This document shows positions 18,340 through 27,495 of a DNA stretch of 64,000 bases, piece after piece. The notes under the pieces were generated by a model. It saw only the letters and a list, made by a program, of their open reading frames with translations, did not search any database and was not told where the DNA came from. Position 1 is the stretch's first letter. Each line of letters starts with the position of its first letter. A program made the translations under genes and the position numbers. Origin of the DNA: Paenibacillus agri. GTDB lineage: Bacteria > Bacillota > Bacilli > Paenibacillales > Paenibacillaceae. Where the stretch lies: the NCBI RefSeq assembly GCF_013359945.1, contig NZ_JABWCS010000206.1, forward strand, positions 1 through 64,000, written 5' to 3'.

Positions 18340-19104
18340 ATGAACAAGGTAAATTACAAGGATTTTTATGATAGAGTCGGTGTATTAAACGGTTGGGATT
18401 TCAGCAGTGTGAAATGCGTGTCCGAACAAGCACCCTGGGACTTCTACCGTGAAGTCACGAAGAGATGCCAATCCTCCGACCTCCTGCTGGATATCGGAAC
18501 CGGTGGCGGGGAAGCCATTTTATCCATAGCTGAATCGGCATCGCTACTGGTCGGCATTGACCAGTCAACTGGCATGATGGAGACAGCAAACAGAAATCTA
18601 TCCAGCTCCGGCAGAGCAAATGTCCGTTTTCTGGAAATGAATGGTGATCAGTTGGAGTTTCCTGCACATTTCTTTAACGTTATCTCATGCAGACATTCTC
18701 CTTTCTCTGCTAAGGAAGTAGCACGTGTCCTGTCCAGGGGTGGGATTTTCCTGACCCAGCAAGTGGCTGAGCACGATAAGCTGAACCTGAAGGAGGCCTT
18801 CGGTAGAGGGCAAGCTTTGGGGACACCAGGTGACACCCTCAAGCAACAATACCTAACCAAGCTAAGCGAAGCAGAATTTACGGATGTTCAATCCTTCGAA
18901 TATAACATCAACGAGTATTACCAGACCGCTGAAGACCTTATATTTTTGTTGAAGCATACACCGATCATTCCTGGCTTCGGTCAGAACGAGGGGGATTTCC
19001 AGACTCTTCAGCGATTTATTGCAGAGAATCAAAGAGAACAAGGCATACTGACGAATTCAGCGCGGTTTATGATCATTGCGAGACGCATTTCTGCCATTAA
19101 TTGA
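18340..19104 (+). CDS. Class I SAM-dependent methyltransferase
   Basis: 254 residues. The SAM-binding motif I is LLLDIGTGGGEAIL (about 50-63), the acidic loop is LVGIDQSTGMM, and motif IV-like LSRGGIFLTQQV follows. The acceptor cannot be predicted. The ribosome site AAGGTGG precedes ATG. It is a single gene facing the rtcB gene, with a shared hairpin between. Confidence 0.85.
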   Translation: MNKVNYKDFYDRVGVLNGWDFSSVKCVSEQAPWDFYREVTKRCQSSDLLLDIGTGGGEAILSIAESASLLVGIDQSTGMMETANRNLSSSGRANVRFLEMNGDQLEFPAHFFNVISCRHSPFSAKEVARVLSRGGIFLTQQVAEHDKLNLKEAFGRGQALGTPGDTLKQQYLTKLSEAEFTDVQSFEYNINEYYQTAEDLIFLLKHTPIIPGFGQNEGDFQTLQRFIAENQREQGILTNSARFMIIARRISAIN

Positions 19105-19161
19105 TCTCTGATACTCTATAGTCTCTAAAGTTCCCTCGGGAATAATGATCCGTTTGCAAAA

Positions 19162-19203
19162 GAGGACCTCAAGCTCCACGAATCCGTGGGAGCCGAGGTC
19201 CTT
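19162..19203. terminator. Convergent terminator between methyltransferase and rtcB
   Basis: AGGACCTC and GCTCC pair with GGGAGC and GAGGTCCT around a small loop, with the inner mismatch AA/CC. It is placed between genes that converge. T-runs are weak on both sides. Confidence 0.55.
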
Positions 19204-19304
19204 CCTTATAGGACAATATGCTTCATCTTCGTACGTCCATGCTTAATCACTATACGCACATAGTTAATCCTCATTTACTCACAGCAATCCCTACAAGCTC
19301 ATAC

Positions 19305-20531
19305 TCAATCCTTATATGGATCGAATTCGTCCGCTCCCGCCATACACACTCCGATCGGTTTCAAGACATGCATAACCTCAATCGTCTCCGCGTGAGCATC
19401 CAATACTTCCTGGAGCTTCCGGTATACAAACGGGCTTTCATCCGTCCCGGCTCCGCGTAGCTCCACATTGAATGCCTGCACCGCGTCCAGCATTTGTGCC
19501 TTGGAGATTTGTCCGCCGCTGCGGGTACGGGTCTTCCAGTTCATTTTGCCTGCGGCCTGTGTCCGGCTCATGATCCGTCCAGCCCCGTGAACGGTGCTGT
19601 AATAAGCGTCCCGATTCTCTGAGGTATCCTTCCCTCTAACGATCACAGAAATATCGCCCATGCTCCCGCCTATAAAACCCATCTGCCCCGGTGCAGACGG
19701 TGTGGCGCCTTTGCGGACCACTACGGTCTCTTTCCCGTCATGGGTTTCCTTCCAGGCATAGTTATGATGGTTATGCACTTCAAAATCAGCTTCTGCTCCC
19801 AGGATGGACAGCACTTTGCGGATTACATAATCCCGTCCAGCATACGCATAACGCCCGGCCAGCTTCATAGCGCGGTAGTACATATCCCCAATCTCACTAT
19901 TCAAATCCAGCAGGAGCGGCGGCTGATCCATCTTTTTACCCGGCGCGTTGGCTAAGAATTCACGTCCTGCTGCCAGGTTGATAAAACCGCTCGCAGTCTT
20001 ATGCCCGAAGCCCCGGCTGCCAAAATGATTGCCGATCCACAGCCGTCCTGTCTCGGTGTCTTCAAAGAGATCCACGTAATGATTCCCGCTCCCAACGGTT
20101 CCGAGTTGATCACGGGCCAGCGTCTTCAGCTTGTCATGCTCTGCTTTTCCTACAGCCCGGTACACATCCCAGTCCGGATCGTCGAACAGCTCATGATCCA
20201 ATCTCTCGTTATTGATACGGCCCATGCCAAAAGAAATCTGGCGGGCGATATCATTCATAATCCGGGCCAACCCAGGTTTTACATCAGCCGCATATAATTG
20301 TGTCCGCACCGCTTTATTCCCACACCCAATATCATAGCCCACACCGGATGGCGAGATTTGTCCGTCATAGACAACGACACCGCCAATAGGCTGGCTGTAC
20401 CCTTTATGATGATCTGCCATAAGCAGCGTCTGAACCACGTTCCCTGTCTTCGAGCAGGTTCTCGCCTGAGTAAGCGCCCCCTCATCGGGCTTTCCCCAGA
20501 CACGTACACCGTCAATATTCTGATATGCCAT
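19305..20531 (-). CDS. rtcB: RtcB-family RNA-splicing ligase
   Basis: RtcB seals RNA with 2',3'-cyclic phosphate (or 3'-phosphate) and 5'-OH ends using GTP and manganese. The 408-residue length equals that of E. coli RtcB. Catalytic motifs are intact: DIGCG (D67, C70), GSGNHY (H151), GNHFGSRG (H169), HNHHN (253-257) and the guanylylated histidine motif HGAGR (H315). It lies just downstream of, and likely in one transcript with, an RlaP-type nucleotidyltransferase, opposite two WYL regulators. This argues for a dedicated RNA-repair operon rather than housekeeping tRNA splicing. Confidence 0.95.
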   Translation of the reverse strand: MAYQNIDGVRVWGKPDEGALTQARTCSKTGNVVQTLLMADHHKGYSQPIGGVVVYDGQISPSGVGYDIGCGNKAVRTQLYAADVKPGLARIMNDIARQISFGMGRINNERLDHELFDDPDWDVYRAVGKAEHDKLKTLARDQLGTVGSGNHYVDLFEDTETGRLWIGNHFGSRGFGHKTASGFINLAAGREFLANAPGKKMDQPPLLLDLNSEIGDMYYRAMKLAGRYAYAGRDYVIRKVLSILGAEADFEVHNHHNYAWKETHDGKETVVVRKGATPSAPGQMGFIGGSMGDISVIVRGKDTSENRDAYYSTVHGAGRIMSRTQAAGKMNWKTRTRSGGQISKAQMLDAVQAFNVELRGAGTDESPFVYRKLQEVLDAHAETIEVMHVLKPIGVCMAGADEFDPYKD

Positions 20532-20538
20532 CTTTCAT

Positions 20539-21318
20539 TCACCCCTGTAACGTTACTATTGTTCTAAACAACTCATCGAGCCGCCCATCTTGACCGCCCC
20601 CGGCAGCCTCTACTTCGGATACGATCTGCTCGTAGTAGCTGATTCTTTCCTCCAAAAATTCATTAATAGGCTGAATTCTCGGCTCGTAATCCATCTCGTC
20701 ACCTGCTCTTTTGCGGATCAGCAAATCATCGACGGCCACTCTAAGCACGCTGCCCTCCTGCAGCAGGGTTTCCACCAGCACTGGAAATTCAATAGGCGGC
20801 ATCGTATGGAAACGCTCGATCCATTCGCAGGCCAGCACTGGGCGAAGCACATAGAAATACTTCTTTATTTTCACATGATCGCCCTTCAGGTAATCACGAT
20901 AGTTCCCCTTGGCCATATGCAGATAGTGGTGCATGCACGATCTTGGGGAGAACGTGAAGGAAGAGATATCGCGGATTTGCCGGACGACCGATTCATTCTC
21001 CGTATAGACAGTCGGGGATTGCAGCCACTCCAGCAGCGGCGGATTGGATTTACGGAATAAATTCAAAGCCTTTTTCAAATCCCAGCCGTTGATGTCCAGC
21101 ATCTTGCTGATCGGCCGTTCAATGACATCCCGCTTCTCAAAAATGGACAGATACCATTCCAGCGGCCGGATATATAGAAATCTTACGTCATAATCACTGT
21201 CCTTGGAAGGAAATCCCCAGGCCCGGCTGCCTGATTCGCAGGCATATAGAATACGGACGTCTTCTTCCCTTTCGATCTTTTTCAACTCTTCTATTATGAT
21301 TGATTTAACCTCCGTCAT
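20539..21318 (-). CDS. RlaP-type nucleotidyltransferase (COG3541)
   Basis: About 259 residues. The DNA polymerase beta-like core is GSRAWGFPSKDSDYDVRFLY (about 30-49), giving the G-S motif and metal-binding D42/D44. A helical C-terminal domain follows. Families of this group, named RlaP for RNA-ligase-associated, are found with RtcB and are proposed to rebuild or mark RNA ends before ligation. A frame extends to 21384, but ATG 21318 after AGGAGGAGAG is the clear start. Seven bases separate it from rtcB. Confidence 0.85.
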   Translation of the reverse strand: MTEVKSIIIEELKKIEREEDVRILYACESGSRAWGFPSKDSDYDVRFLYIRPLEWYLSIFEKRDVIERPISKMLDINGWDLKKALNLFRKSNPPLLEWLQSPTVYTENESVVRQIRDISSFTFSPRSCMHHYLHMAKGNYRDYLKGDHVKIKKYFYVLRPVLACEWIERFHTMPPIEFPVLVETLLQEGSVLRVAVDDLLIRKRAGDEMDYEPRIQPINEFLEERISYYEQIVSEVEAAGGGQDGRLDELFRTIVTLQG

Positions 21319-21462
21319 AAGGCTCTCCTCCTGTTCAGCTCCGTTACTATGTACATTTTCGCTTATTTTCGGAAGTTCGAACATGGCAAAAGTATTACGA
21401 TCACAGAGCAGTTTACCATTCCGCCCCTACCCTTGCCCTGTTACAATGAAAGGAAGACATTC

Positions 21463-22806
21463 ATGAAACGGGGAATCCAGGTGGCCAAGGAAAGCTTTGA
21501 TAAAGAAATCCAATTCCTGCGTATGCTTGCGCTCACGAGCGGCGCGTTCAACAGACAGCAATTCGCTGACCGGCTGGGTATTTCCGTGCATACCTTTGAC
21601 AAAACCATCCGCCGGCTCAAGGATATCGTGAGCTCTACCTATCAGCACCTCCCGGAGGAACAAGGCAAAGAATTTGCTGAGACCCTAAAGTACAGCTACT
21701 ATGACTCTACCGATCCCATGCTGTTATTTCTCTTCCGTGCCAAGTCGGTAAAAGAAAGCGAAAGCCAGCGCCTCTCTCTCCTGCTGGGTGCCATGAATGC
21801 AGACGCACTGACAGCGATGGAGCTTCTGGACATGTGCTGTAGCAGCCTGCCCGCAGGTGTTCCCCAGCCCGATGAGAAGACGATCCGTTCGGATCTGAAA
21901 TACCTGGAAGAGGTGGGGGTCATCCGCAAAGAAGGGGCCTCCCGTCCTTTCCGCTACCGCGTACATAACGACTTGGTGCAGCAGTTAAGCCATGAAGAGC
22001 TTATCGACTTGTATGATTTTGTGGATGTCATGGCGAACACCCAGGTCCCTTCTGTGCAAGGCTATCTGCTGCGTGACGGACTGAAAAAGCATCTTTTGCG
22101 CAATCAGGTGGAGCAGCCAGCTATCGAAGCTTTTATCTATAAGTATCATTATTACTCACGGATCTTGGACGAAGCCCACTTGTTCACTCTTTTGAACGCC
22201 ATTCGCCAGCGCCACAGGGTCGCCTTTCTCTACTTCTCGCCAAAGTCCGAGAAAAGCTATGGCTCCAAAAACACCAATCCATTGTTCGAACGCGAGAGCG
22301 AAGGCTCCGCCATAAAGACACTCCCGCTGAAGGTCGTCTATGACCATCAATACGGAAGGTGGTATCTGCTCGCGAGCGGCCGGGAAGGCATTCGCAAGTA
22401 TCGTATGGAAGGGATCACGCGGATGGAGACTGAGGATCAGCCTCTAAGTGAGGAAGCGTTCCAGGCCAAGCGCTGCGAGCTTGACGAGAAAATGAAGTAT
22501 AGCTGGCTGATTGATACAGGGCTGCCAGTCACAGTGCGAGCGAGGTTCTACAGTCCCGGGGATTCTGAACCGAATTTTGTAAGAGCGCGGGTGCTGCTGC
22601 AAGGACAGTGGGGACAGATCGTGGACGAAGATCCGTATTCTTTTATCTACGAAATCACCGTGAATGGGACGACCGAGATCAAGCCCTGGCTGCGGAGCTT
22701 CGGGTCCAGCTGTGAAGTGCTTGAACCCGTGAGGCTGCGCCGTGAAATGATCGCTGAATGGAAGGAGATATTGGCCTACTATGAACCTTTTCGAGAAAAT
22801 TTTTAA
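21463..22806 (+). CDS. WYL-domain transcriptional regulator (first of pair)
   Basis: About 447 residues, with an N-terminal HTH region (RQQFADRLGISVHTFDKTIR), a second helical region with PDEKTIRSDLKYLEEVGVI and a C-terminal WYL domain seen in PLKVVYDHQYGRWYLLASGR. WYL domains sense nucleic acid or nucleotide ligands and control defence and repair genes. The start at 21463 follows AAAGGAAG. It is divergent from the rtcB operon and overlaps the next gene by 26 bases. It probably acts as a ligand-responsive regulator of the repair genes. Confidence 0.88.
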   Translation: MKRGIQVAKESFDKEIQFLRMLALTSGAFNRQQFADRLGISVHTFDKTIRRLKDIVSSTYQHLPEEQGKEFAETLKYSYYDSTDPMLLFLFRAKSVKESESQRLSLLLGAMNADALTAMELLDMCCSSLPAGVPQPDEKTIRSDLKYLEEVGVIRKEGASRPFRYRVHNDLVQQLSHEELIDLYDFVDVMANTQVPSVQGYLLRDGLKKHLLRNQVEQPAIEAFIYKYHYYSRILDEAHLFTLLNAIRQRHRVAFLYFSPKSEKSYGSKNTNPLFERESEGSAIKTLPLKVVYDHQYGRWYLLASGREGIRKYRMEGITRMETEDQPLSEEAFQAKRCELDEKMKYSWLIDTGLPVTVRARFYSPGDSEPNFVRARVLLQGQWGQIVDEDPYSFIYEITVNGTTEIKPWLRSFGSSCEVLEPVRLRREMIAEWKEILAYYEPFRENF

Positions 22807-23605
22807 CTATCAGATCATCTCCCGTCTGGACGACAACGGCACCTTCATGGTCACCTCCCACGAAAGAGCCTGGCTGAAGACCATGCTTGAGCACCCCGCA
22901 GCCAAGGATGCGTTCACTGCCGGGACGCTGGAGAAGCTGGTCTCCCTGCTGGAGTCTGATCCTCTGATGGATACGGCTGACCACTTGGTGCAAAAAGCCC
23001 GCAGCAGGGAAAAGCAGGTGTATCACCCGCTCCTCCGTACCTTGCGCCGCCATATCATGGCTAAAGAAGCGGTCCAACTGACTTACGGAACCAAACGCGG
23101 CAGTGTTCAAGAGGGGCACGCGGGGGTGCCTTACAAACTGGAGTACTCCATGGTCAAACGGGAATGGTATTTGCTCTGGTACCATCTGCGGCGGCGCTCA
23201 CTCATGAGTACAAAGCTAAGCAAAATCGTCAGTGTCTCACATCAAGCTATAGCTGCTTCCAAATATGAGTGTATTCTTCAAGAGATCAGCCCGCGGCGCG
23301 ACACACGTAAATTTGAGGTTGTCATTGAAATCCTCCCTGACTATAACCGGGAGCTATCCCGCATTCTTTACGCCTTCTCCAGCTTTGAAAAGGACGTTGC
23401 ATACAATGCGGATAAAGACACCTACAGTGTCAGCATTATTCTAACCGGGAACGACAGCGATTATCTGCTCTCCAAGCTCCGTTTTCTCGGCAAGAGAGTC
23501 AGGGTCGTGAAGGGCAGTTATCTCAAAAAGCGGATGCAGGAATCGGCGCTCAAAGCGCTGAAGCTCTACGGCGAGCTGCCGTCGGAAGAGGAATTATCCG
23601 GCTAA
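22781..23605 (+). CDS. WYL-domain protein (second of pair)
   Basis: 274 residues with a WYL core (PYKLEYSMVKREWYLLWYHL) and a C-terminal WCX-like region (KFEVVIEILPDYNRELSRIL). No obvious N-terminal HTH is seen, so it may need the first WYL protein for DNA binding. ATG lies inside the previous gene, with GAAGGAG upstream, and the two are likely translationally coupled and may form a heteromer. It ends 33 bases before the pentapeptide gene. Confidence 0.85.
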   Translation: MNLFEKIFNYQIISRLDDNGTFMVTSHERAWLKTMLEHPAAKDAFTAGTLEKLVSLLESDPLMDTADHLVQKARSREKQVYHPLLRTLRRHIMAKEAVQLTYGTKRGSVQEGHAGVPYKLEYSMVKREWYLLWYHLRRRSLMSTKLSKIVSVSHQAIAASKYECILQEISPRRDTRKFEVVIEILPDYNRELSRILYAFSSFEKDVAYNADKDTYSVSIILTGNDSDYLLSKLRFLGKRVRVVKGSYLKKRMQESALKALKLYGELPSEEELSG

Positions 23606-23638
23606 GATTTTAAAATAAACTCTTTTAGGAAGTGTTGT

Positions 23639-24448
23639 ATGAATAGCAAACTACAGTCTGACTGTGAACATTGTTTTGGATTATGTTGTGTGGCTTTGCC
23701 GTATGCCAAATCAGCAGATTTTGCTTTTGATAAAGATAGCGGCACTCCTTGCCGCAACATGGGTTCAGATCACCGTTGCAGCATACATGAACAGTTGAGA
23801 GATAAAGGTTTTAACGGGTGTGTTGCTTATGAATGTTTTGGTGCAGGACAGCAGGTCTCTCAGGAACTCTTCAAAGGAACGAGTTGGAGCAAGAATCCAG
23901 AGTCCTCAAAGACCATGTTTGCAGTATTTCCAATCGTCCAACAATTGCATGAGATGCTTTTCTACTTAAATCAAGCGCTAGAATTGGAAGAAACCCGCTC
24001 CATCCGAAATGAACTGCAAAACGCATTTAATTCTATTGAATACCTATCCAATCTTGATCCCGAAAATATTCTCAAATTAGATATACCGGCTCATCGTGGA
24101 ACCGTAAATCGGTTATTACTTGCCACAAGTGAATTTATTCGAAAGGACTATATTCAAAGTCAGAAGAAAAACAAGTTGCGCAAAGATTTTTTAGGTGCAA
24201 ATTTAAGAAGTGCCAACCTGCGAGGATCGAATTTTAGAGGGGCATTGCTCATCGCTGCTAATTTGCGGGACGCTGACTTGCGGAAGGTAGATTTTATCGG
24301 TGCAGACTTAAGAGATGCTGAGTTATCTGGCGCTAATCTTACGGGAAGTATTTTTCTGACACAAGCGCAGGTTAACTCGGCAAAAGGGAATCAAGAGACC
24401 CGGTTACCTCATTACTTAAACGTTCCTGCTCATTGGTTATCTTCTTGA
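23639..24448 (+). CDS. Pentapeptide-repeat protein with N-terminal cysteine cluster
   Basis: 269 residues. The N-terminus holds a metal-type cysteine cluster (CEHCFGLCC, then C at about 38, 47, 61 and 66), as in the YkgJ-like zinc/iron-binding region. A helical middle leads to about ten A(D/N)LRxx pentapeptides (GANLRSANLRGSNFRGALL, split from its continuation), which form a beta-helix. Function is unknown. DNA-mimic gyrase protection is known for some pentapeptide proteins, but this one has too few repeats to infer it. The ribosome site is GGAAG. Confidence 0.82.
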   Translation: MNSKLQSDCEHCFGLCCVALPYAKSADFAFDKDSGTPCRNMGSDHRCSIHEQLRDKGFNGCVAYECFGAGQQVSQELFKGTSWSKNPESSKTMFAVFPIVQQLHEMLFYLNQALELEETRSIRNELQNAFNSIEYLSNLDPENILKLDIPAHRGTVNRLLLATSEFIRKDYIQSQKKNKLRKDFLGANLRSANLRGSNFRGALLIAANLRDADLRKVDFIGADLRDAELSGANLTGSIFLTQAQVNSAKGNQETRLPHYLNVPAHWLSS

Positions 24449-24520
24449 GGATCAAATAGCCCCCACCTATCGGCGAGAGCATACGTAACCCCCTTTGCCT
24501 GGGTCGCCTTCATCTAAAGT

Positions 24521-24628
24521 TCAAGTTTTTATTGTTATACACTCTGATAACTTTATTTTGAAACAAATGTAGCTTGGCTTTGTTGTTTTACCACTAGCTA
24601 CAATCCCGATGATTAGAACCTTTTTCAT
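24521..24628 (-). pseudogene. Truncated P-loop kinase gene (35-residue remnant)
   Basis: An ATG with a strong TAAGGAG site starts MKKVLIIGIVASGKTT, a textbook Walker A that opens FlaR/adenylate-kinase-like small P-loop kinases. After KTT the expected sequence is lost and the frame ends within 20 codons. It lies 10 bases after the GNAT gene on the same strand, so it was once the second gene of that operon. A deletion of most of the gene is the simplest reading. Confidence 0.65.
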
Positions 24629-24637
24629 AGGATCTCC

Positions 24638-25216
24638 TTAGATTAATGTTGCTAAATAATCTTCTTTTAAAATACTATAGATCTCCAAATCCACAATCCC
24701 TTTCCCCGTCCAAAGACTCGCCTGTCTAAGCGTACCCTCTTTCAAGAAGCCATTCTTCACCAAGACCTTCTTGGATGAATCATTCCGGGGCATCACTTCT
24801 GCCTGAATTCTGTTCACGTTGACATCCTCAAACAGAAATTGCACTAACAGCTTCACCGCAGCGCTGGCAATGCCCTTGCCCCAATGGGCCTCATCCAAAA
24901 AGTATCCGATCGTCACCATATTCACCTTCTGATTAAAATCGAAGGCTTCAATAATTCCCAGCAAGCGCTCAGGCTCCGCATTAGCGAAGATCCCCCACTT
25001 GATCTTTGATCGCTTGTGAAAATCTCTGGCAAAATGCCCAATCATGTTGCTCACCGTGTTTTTGTTATGTTTAGGAAGGATGCCGCAGTATTCAAACACC
25101 TTATCATTGCTGTAGATTTCAAAAACACCGTCCACATGGACATCTTCTATCTTTTTTAATATCAATTCATCGGACCTAAGCACGGGGAACTGCCCAAAAA
25201 TCGCCTCAAGGTTCAT
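24638..25216 (-). CDS. GNAT-family N-acetyltransferase (RimJ/RimL type)
   Basis: 192 residues. The start LRSDELILKKIEDVHVDGVF and the core DEAHWGKGIASAAVKLLVQF plus VMPRNDSSKKVLVKNGFLKE match RimJ/RimL-like enzymes, which acetylate ribosomal protein N-termini or small amines. The acceptor is not known. ATG follows AAAAGGGTG. The truncated kinase remnant is directly downstream and a dispersed repeat copy is directly upstream. Confidence 0.87.
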   Translation of the reverse strand: MNLEAIFGQFPVLRSDELILKKIEDVHVDGVFEIYSNDKVFEYCGILPKHNKNTVSNMIGHFARDFHKRSKIKWGIFANAEPERLLGIIEAFDFNQKVNMVTIGYFLDEAHWGKGIASAAVKLLVQFLFEDVNVNRIQAEVMPRNDSSKKVLVKNGFLKEGTLRQASLWTGKGIVDLEIYSILKEDYLATLI

Positions 25217-25241
25217 TCCGTCACCCTTTTCAATTTTTCTG

Positions 25242-25494
25242 TGTAAGACGAATTTAAGATATGGACGTAAGGCTCCATCGTCACTACGGTGGAATGTTTG
25301 GACTTTCGGTCGTTGTTGTTCCCAGATTTCTTCTTTAATAACCGCTTCTAGCGGTTGAAATCTGAGAACAGCCTATGCTTCCGATGCGAGCTTTCCTATG
25401 GAAAGCTTTTAGACGAACGCTACGCTCCTACAGTTCCAAACCCTCCCCCTTCGTTCCTTTTCGCTTTTCCTTAATATCTTTTGTTCATCTAAGT
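25242..25494. repeat. Dispersed intergenic repeat, copy A
   Basis: This stretch aligns with copy B at 32023-32213, sharing AAGACGAA-TTTAAGAT, TCGTCACTACGGTGGAATGT, GCGGTTGAAATCTG and CTCCTACAGTTCCAAA. Copy A has an extra block with the hairpin AGCTTTCC/GGAAAGCT (25391-25408), which copy C shares. The ends are weak inverted repeats of each other (TAAGACGAA and the complement of TTCATCTA). The right end runs into the stop codon of the kinase gene. Confidence 0.8.
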
Positions 25495-26370
25495 AGAAAA
25501 ATCACTAAACTTCCGTTCTTTCAGAAACGGGTTGTTATTAATCAGCTTCATTACCCGCCCAGCCGTTCCGCTCCTCTTGGGAACTCCATTCCTTCTACTG
25601 AGTAATATCCAGCGCAGACAAGCCAGCGCTTCAAAGGCATCCAACTCTTCCTCCGGAATATCCTTATCAGATAGATAAACTGAACGAAACACCTCTGCAC
25701 GGGACTGCGACCAGTAGATTTTCTGCAGAATATAAGTCCATGCAAAATCATACCTAGGGTCCCCCAGTTGTCCATTCGTCCAGTCAATGATGGTATATCG
25801 TCCGTTGTCCTCCAGAATATTATTAGAATGGAAATCACCATGAATAATCCGATCCTGCTTCATGTGAGTCAGTGGAATAAGGGAAACGGCTGCGTCATAG
25901 AGATCTGAGAATTCACTGGCCCCGGGGAAAAAATAATTGAGAAAATCATACTTAGGAATAAGACCCGCTGCCTCTCCCAACTCGGAAACATCTACTTCGT
26001 GCAACCTGGCTAATAATCCAGCCACCTCAGTTGTAGTCTTGTCATTCACTTTTTCAATAGGTGTCCCATCAAAGGTCGTTAACAACACCTGATCCCCAGC
26101 GGAATCGATGCCCCAACCTATCGGCCTGGAAACAGCGATTCCCCGTTCATGAAGGATTTTAAGCAAATGGTACTGAGCACCTACATCCGGTTTGGACTCC
26201 TTGCTCCATATCTTTAAGACAAAGTCCTCTTGATCAATATGTATTCGTAGAACCTCGGCTTCAAACCCCTGCTTTAAAGGCTGCTTGCTAAGTGTCTCTA
26301 CCTGATTCAAGAGCGCATCTAGCGTGTCCTCTTTTTCAATCCAATTCACAGCAGTAATCAGGCTTCCCAA
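25489..26370 (-). CDS. APH-family phosphotransferase
   Basis: 293 residues with the catalytic loop IIHGDFHSNNILEDNG (about 177-192) and the metal site TIIDWTNGQLGDPRYDFAW (about 194-212). The N-lobe has EDFVLKIWSKE. This is the third kinase of this fold in the window and shares little with the other two outside the motifs. The substrate is unknown. The start is TTG, with GGGAGGA spaced seven bases upstream. Its 3' end adjoins repeat copy A, and its upstream neighbour is the AraC-GyrI gene. Confidence 0.83.
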   Translation of the reverse strand: MGSLITAVNWIEKEDTLDALLNQVETLSKQPLKQGFEAEVLRIHIDQEDFVLKIWSKESKPDVGAQYHLLKILHERGIAVSRPIGWGIDSAGDQVLLTTFDGTPIEKVNDKTTTEVAGLLARLHEVDVSELGEAAGLIPKYDFLNYFFPGASEFSDLYDAAVSLIPLTHMKQDRIIHGDFHSNNILEDNGRYTIIDWTNGQLGDPRYDFAWTYILQKIYWSQSRAEVFRSVYLSDKDIPEEELDAFEALACLRWILLSRRNGVPKRSGTAGRVMKLINNNPFLKERKFSDFST

Positions 26371-26404
26371 TGTTGATCCTCCCTTCCTTATATAAGGATT
26401 AAAT

Positions 26405-27331
26405 TCAGCTCGTAGCCTGCTTTATCGGAACGTATAATTTAACCTTAACCTTCCCTTCCGCGTCCTGTGCAGGATCATTCAGGCAGAATTCCAGGCAGGG
26501 GCGATCGTCGACCTCATACTGGCTGTTAGGCAGCCAGAGGTTGAACACATTTTGATAAGCCAGCACAAACTTTTCTACAGTATCGTAGTAGGGATATACC
26601 GCATACAGTCCACCAGATAACGTCTGGAATTGGATGTGCAGGGCATGTCCGTGCTGCTGAAATCCACTGGGCAATGAGACACAGGCATCGTACCGGCAGG
26701 CCATTTCATCTATGAAAATCGAGTCATCTAAAGATATGCCGATAAAAGAGTGCTGTCCTGGTGCCAGTCCTTGCTCACTCGCCCATTGCCCCAGCTTATC
26801 CCATGCATCCCGCGTATCCAGATAGCTCCCGACATGTCTAACATACGCCACTTCATACCCCGGCAATTCCCGAGTAGTGATCATGTTATCCCAAACCCTC
26901 TTGAGTAGTTGATTACCAGTGCTATGGTTATTGTATCTTTCCACAGGGGGTAATTCTGCTTGCTTATTGCTAAAGATTGCTGAATAATTGCTATTCTTCC
27001 TGGCACGGCTACGAACTTCGCTTGGCGTTTGCCCATAATGTCTTTTGAAGAGCGCATTGAACGTCGATACTGACTCAAAACCACACTGAATTGAGATTTC
27101 CAGAATCGTCTTATGGCTGCCCTCAGCCAGCAACTGAGTAGCTTTATGTAAGCGTTCTCGATTCACAAATGCCACCGGAGTCATACCGATTTTGGCTGTA
27201 AATATTCTCGAAAAATGATACTTCGACAAATGTGAAACACCCGCCAATAGCTCCAAGTTGAGCTTCTTATGGCTGTTCTCCTTGATATATTGAACGACAT
27301 GGTCCATTCTATCTTGCTCATTATCCCTCAT
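26405..27331 (-). CDS. AraC-family regulator with GyrI-like ligand domain
   Basis: 308 residues. The N-terminal AraC double HTH (LAGVSHLSKYHFSRIFTAKI and ISIQCGFESVSTFNALFKRH) is followed, from about 135, by a GyrI/effector-binding domain (GYEVAYVRHVGSYLDTRDAW, then LCLN-type end). This order, as in Rob- and Rob-like multidrug regulators, suggests sensing of small hydrophobic compounds. No ribosome site stands out at 27331, and an internal ATG at 27310 is an alternative. Confidence 0.88.
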   Translation of the reverse strand: MRDNEQDRMDHVVQYIKENSHKKLNLELLAGVSHLSKYHFSRIFTAKIGMTPVAFVNRERLHKATQLLAEGSHKTILEISIQCGFESVSTFNALFKRHYGQTPSEVRSRARKNSNYSAIFSNKQAELPPVERYNNHSTGNQLLKRVWDNMITTRELPGYEVAYVRHVGSYLDTRDAWDKLGQWASEQGLAPGQHSFIGISLDDSIFIDEMACRYDACVSLPSGFQQHGHALHIQFQTLSGGLYAVYPYYDTVEKFVLAYQNVFNLWLPNSQYEVDDRPCLEFCLNDPAQDAEGKVKVKLYVPIKQATS

Positions 27332-27495
27332 ACGATTAGTTCGGAGCTCTGCGCTCTCTTTACTCTCATAATGGCCTCACTTCTCCTTTTTTTGCTTCAT
27401 CGTATTTACAATATACAAAATAGCCCTTGCCCCACAGCTTATGCGCAGGTAAGAGCTAGCTTGCACTGCAGCGAATAAAAGTCACTCTGTGCCTG

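Noticed and set aside
25375..25605. 76-codon frame inside repeat copy A
   Set aside because: It consists of repeat sequence plus antisense to the kinase end, with no ribosome site.
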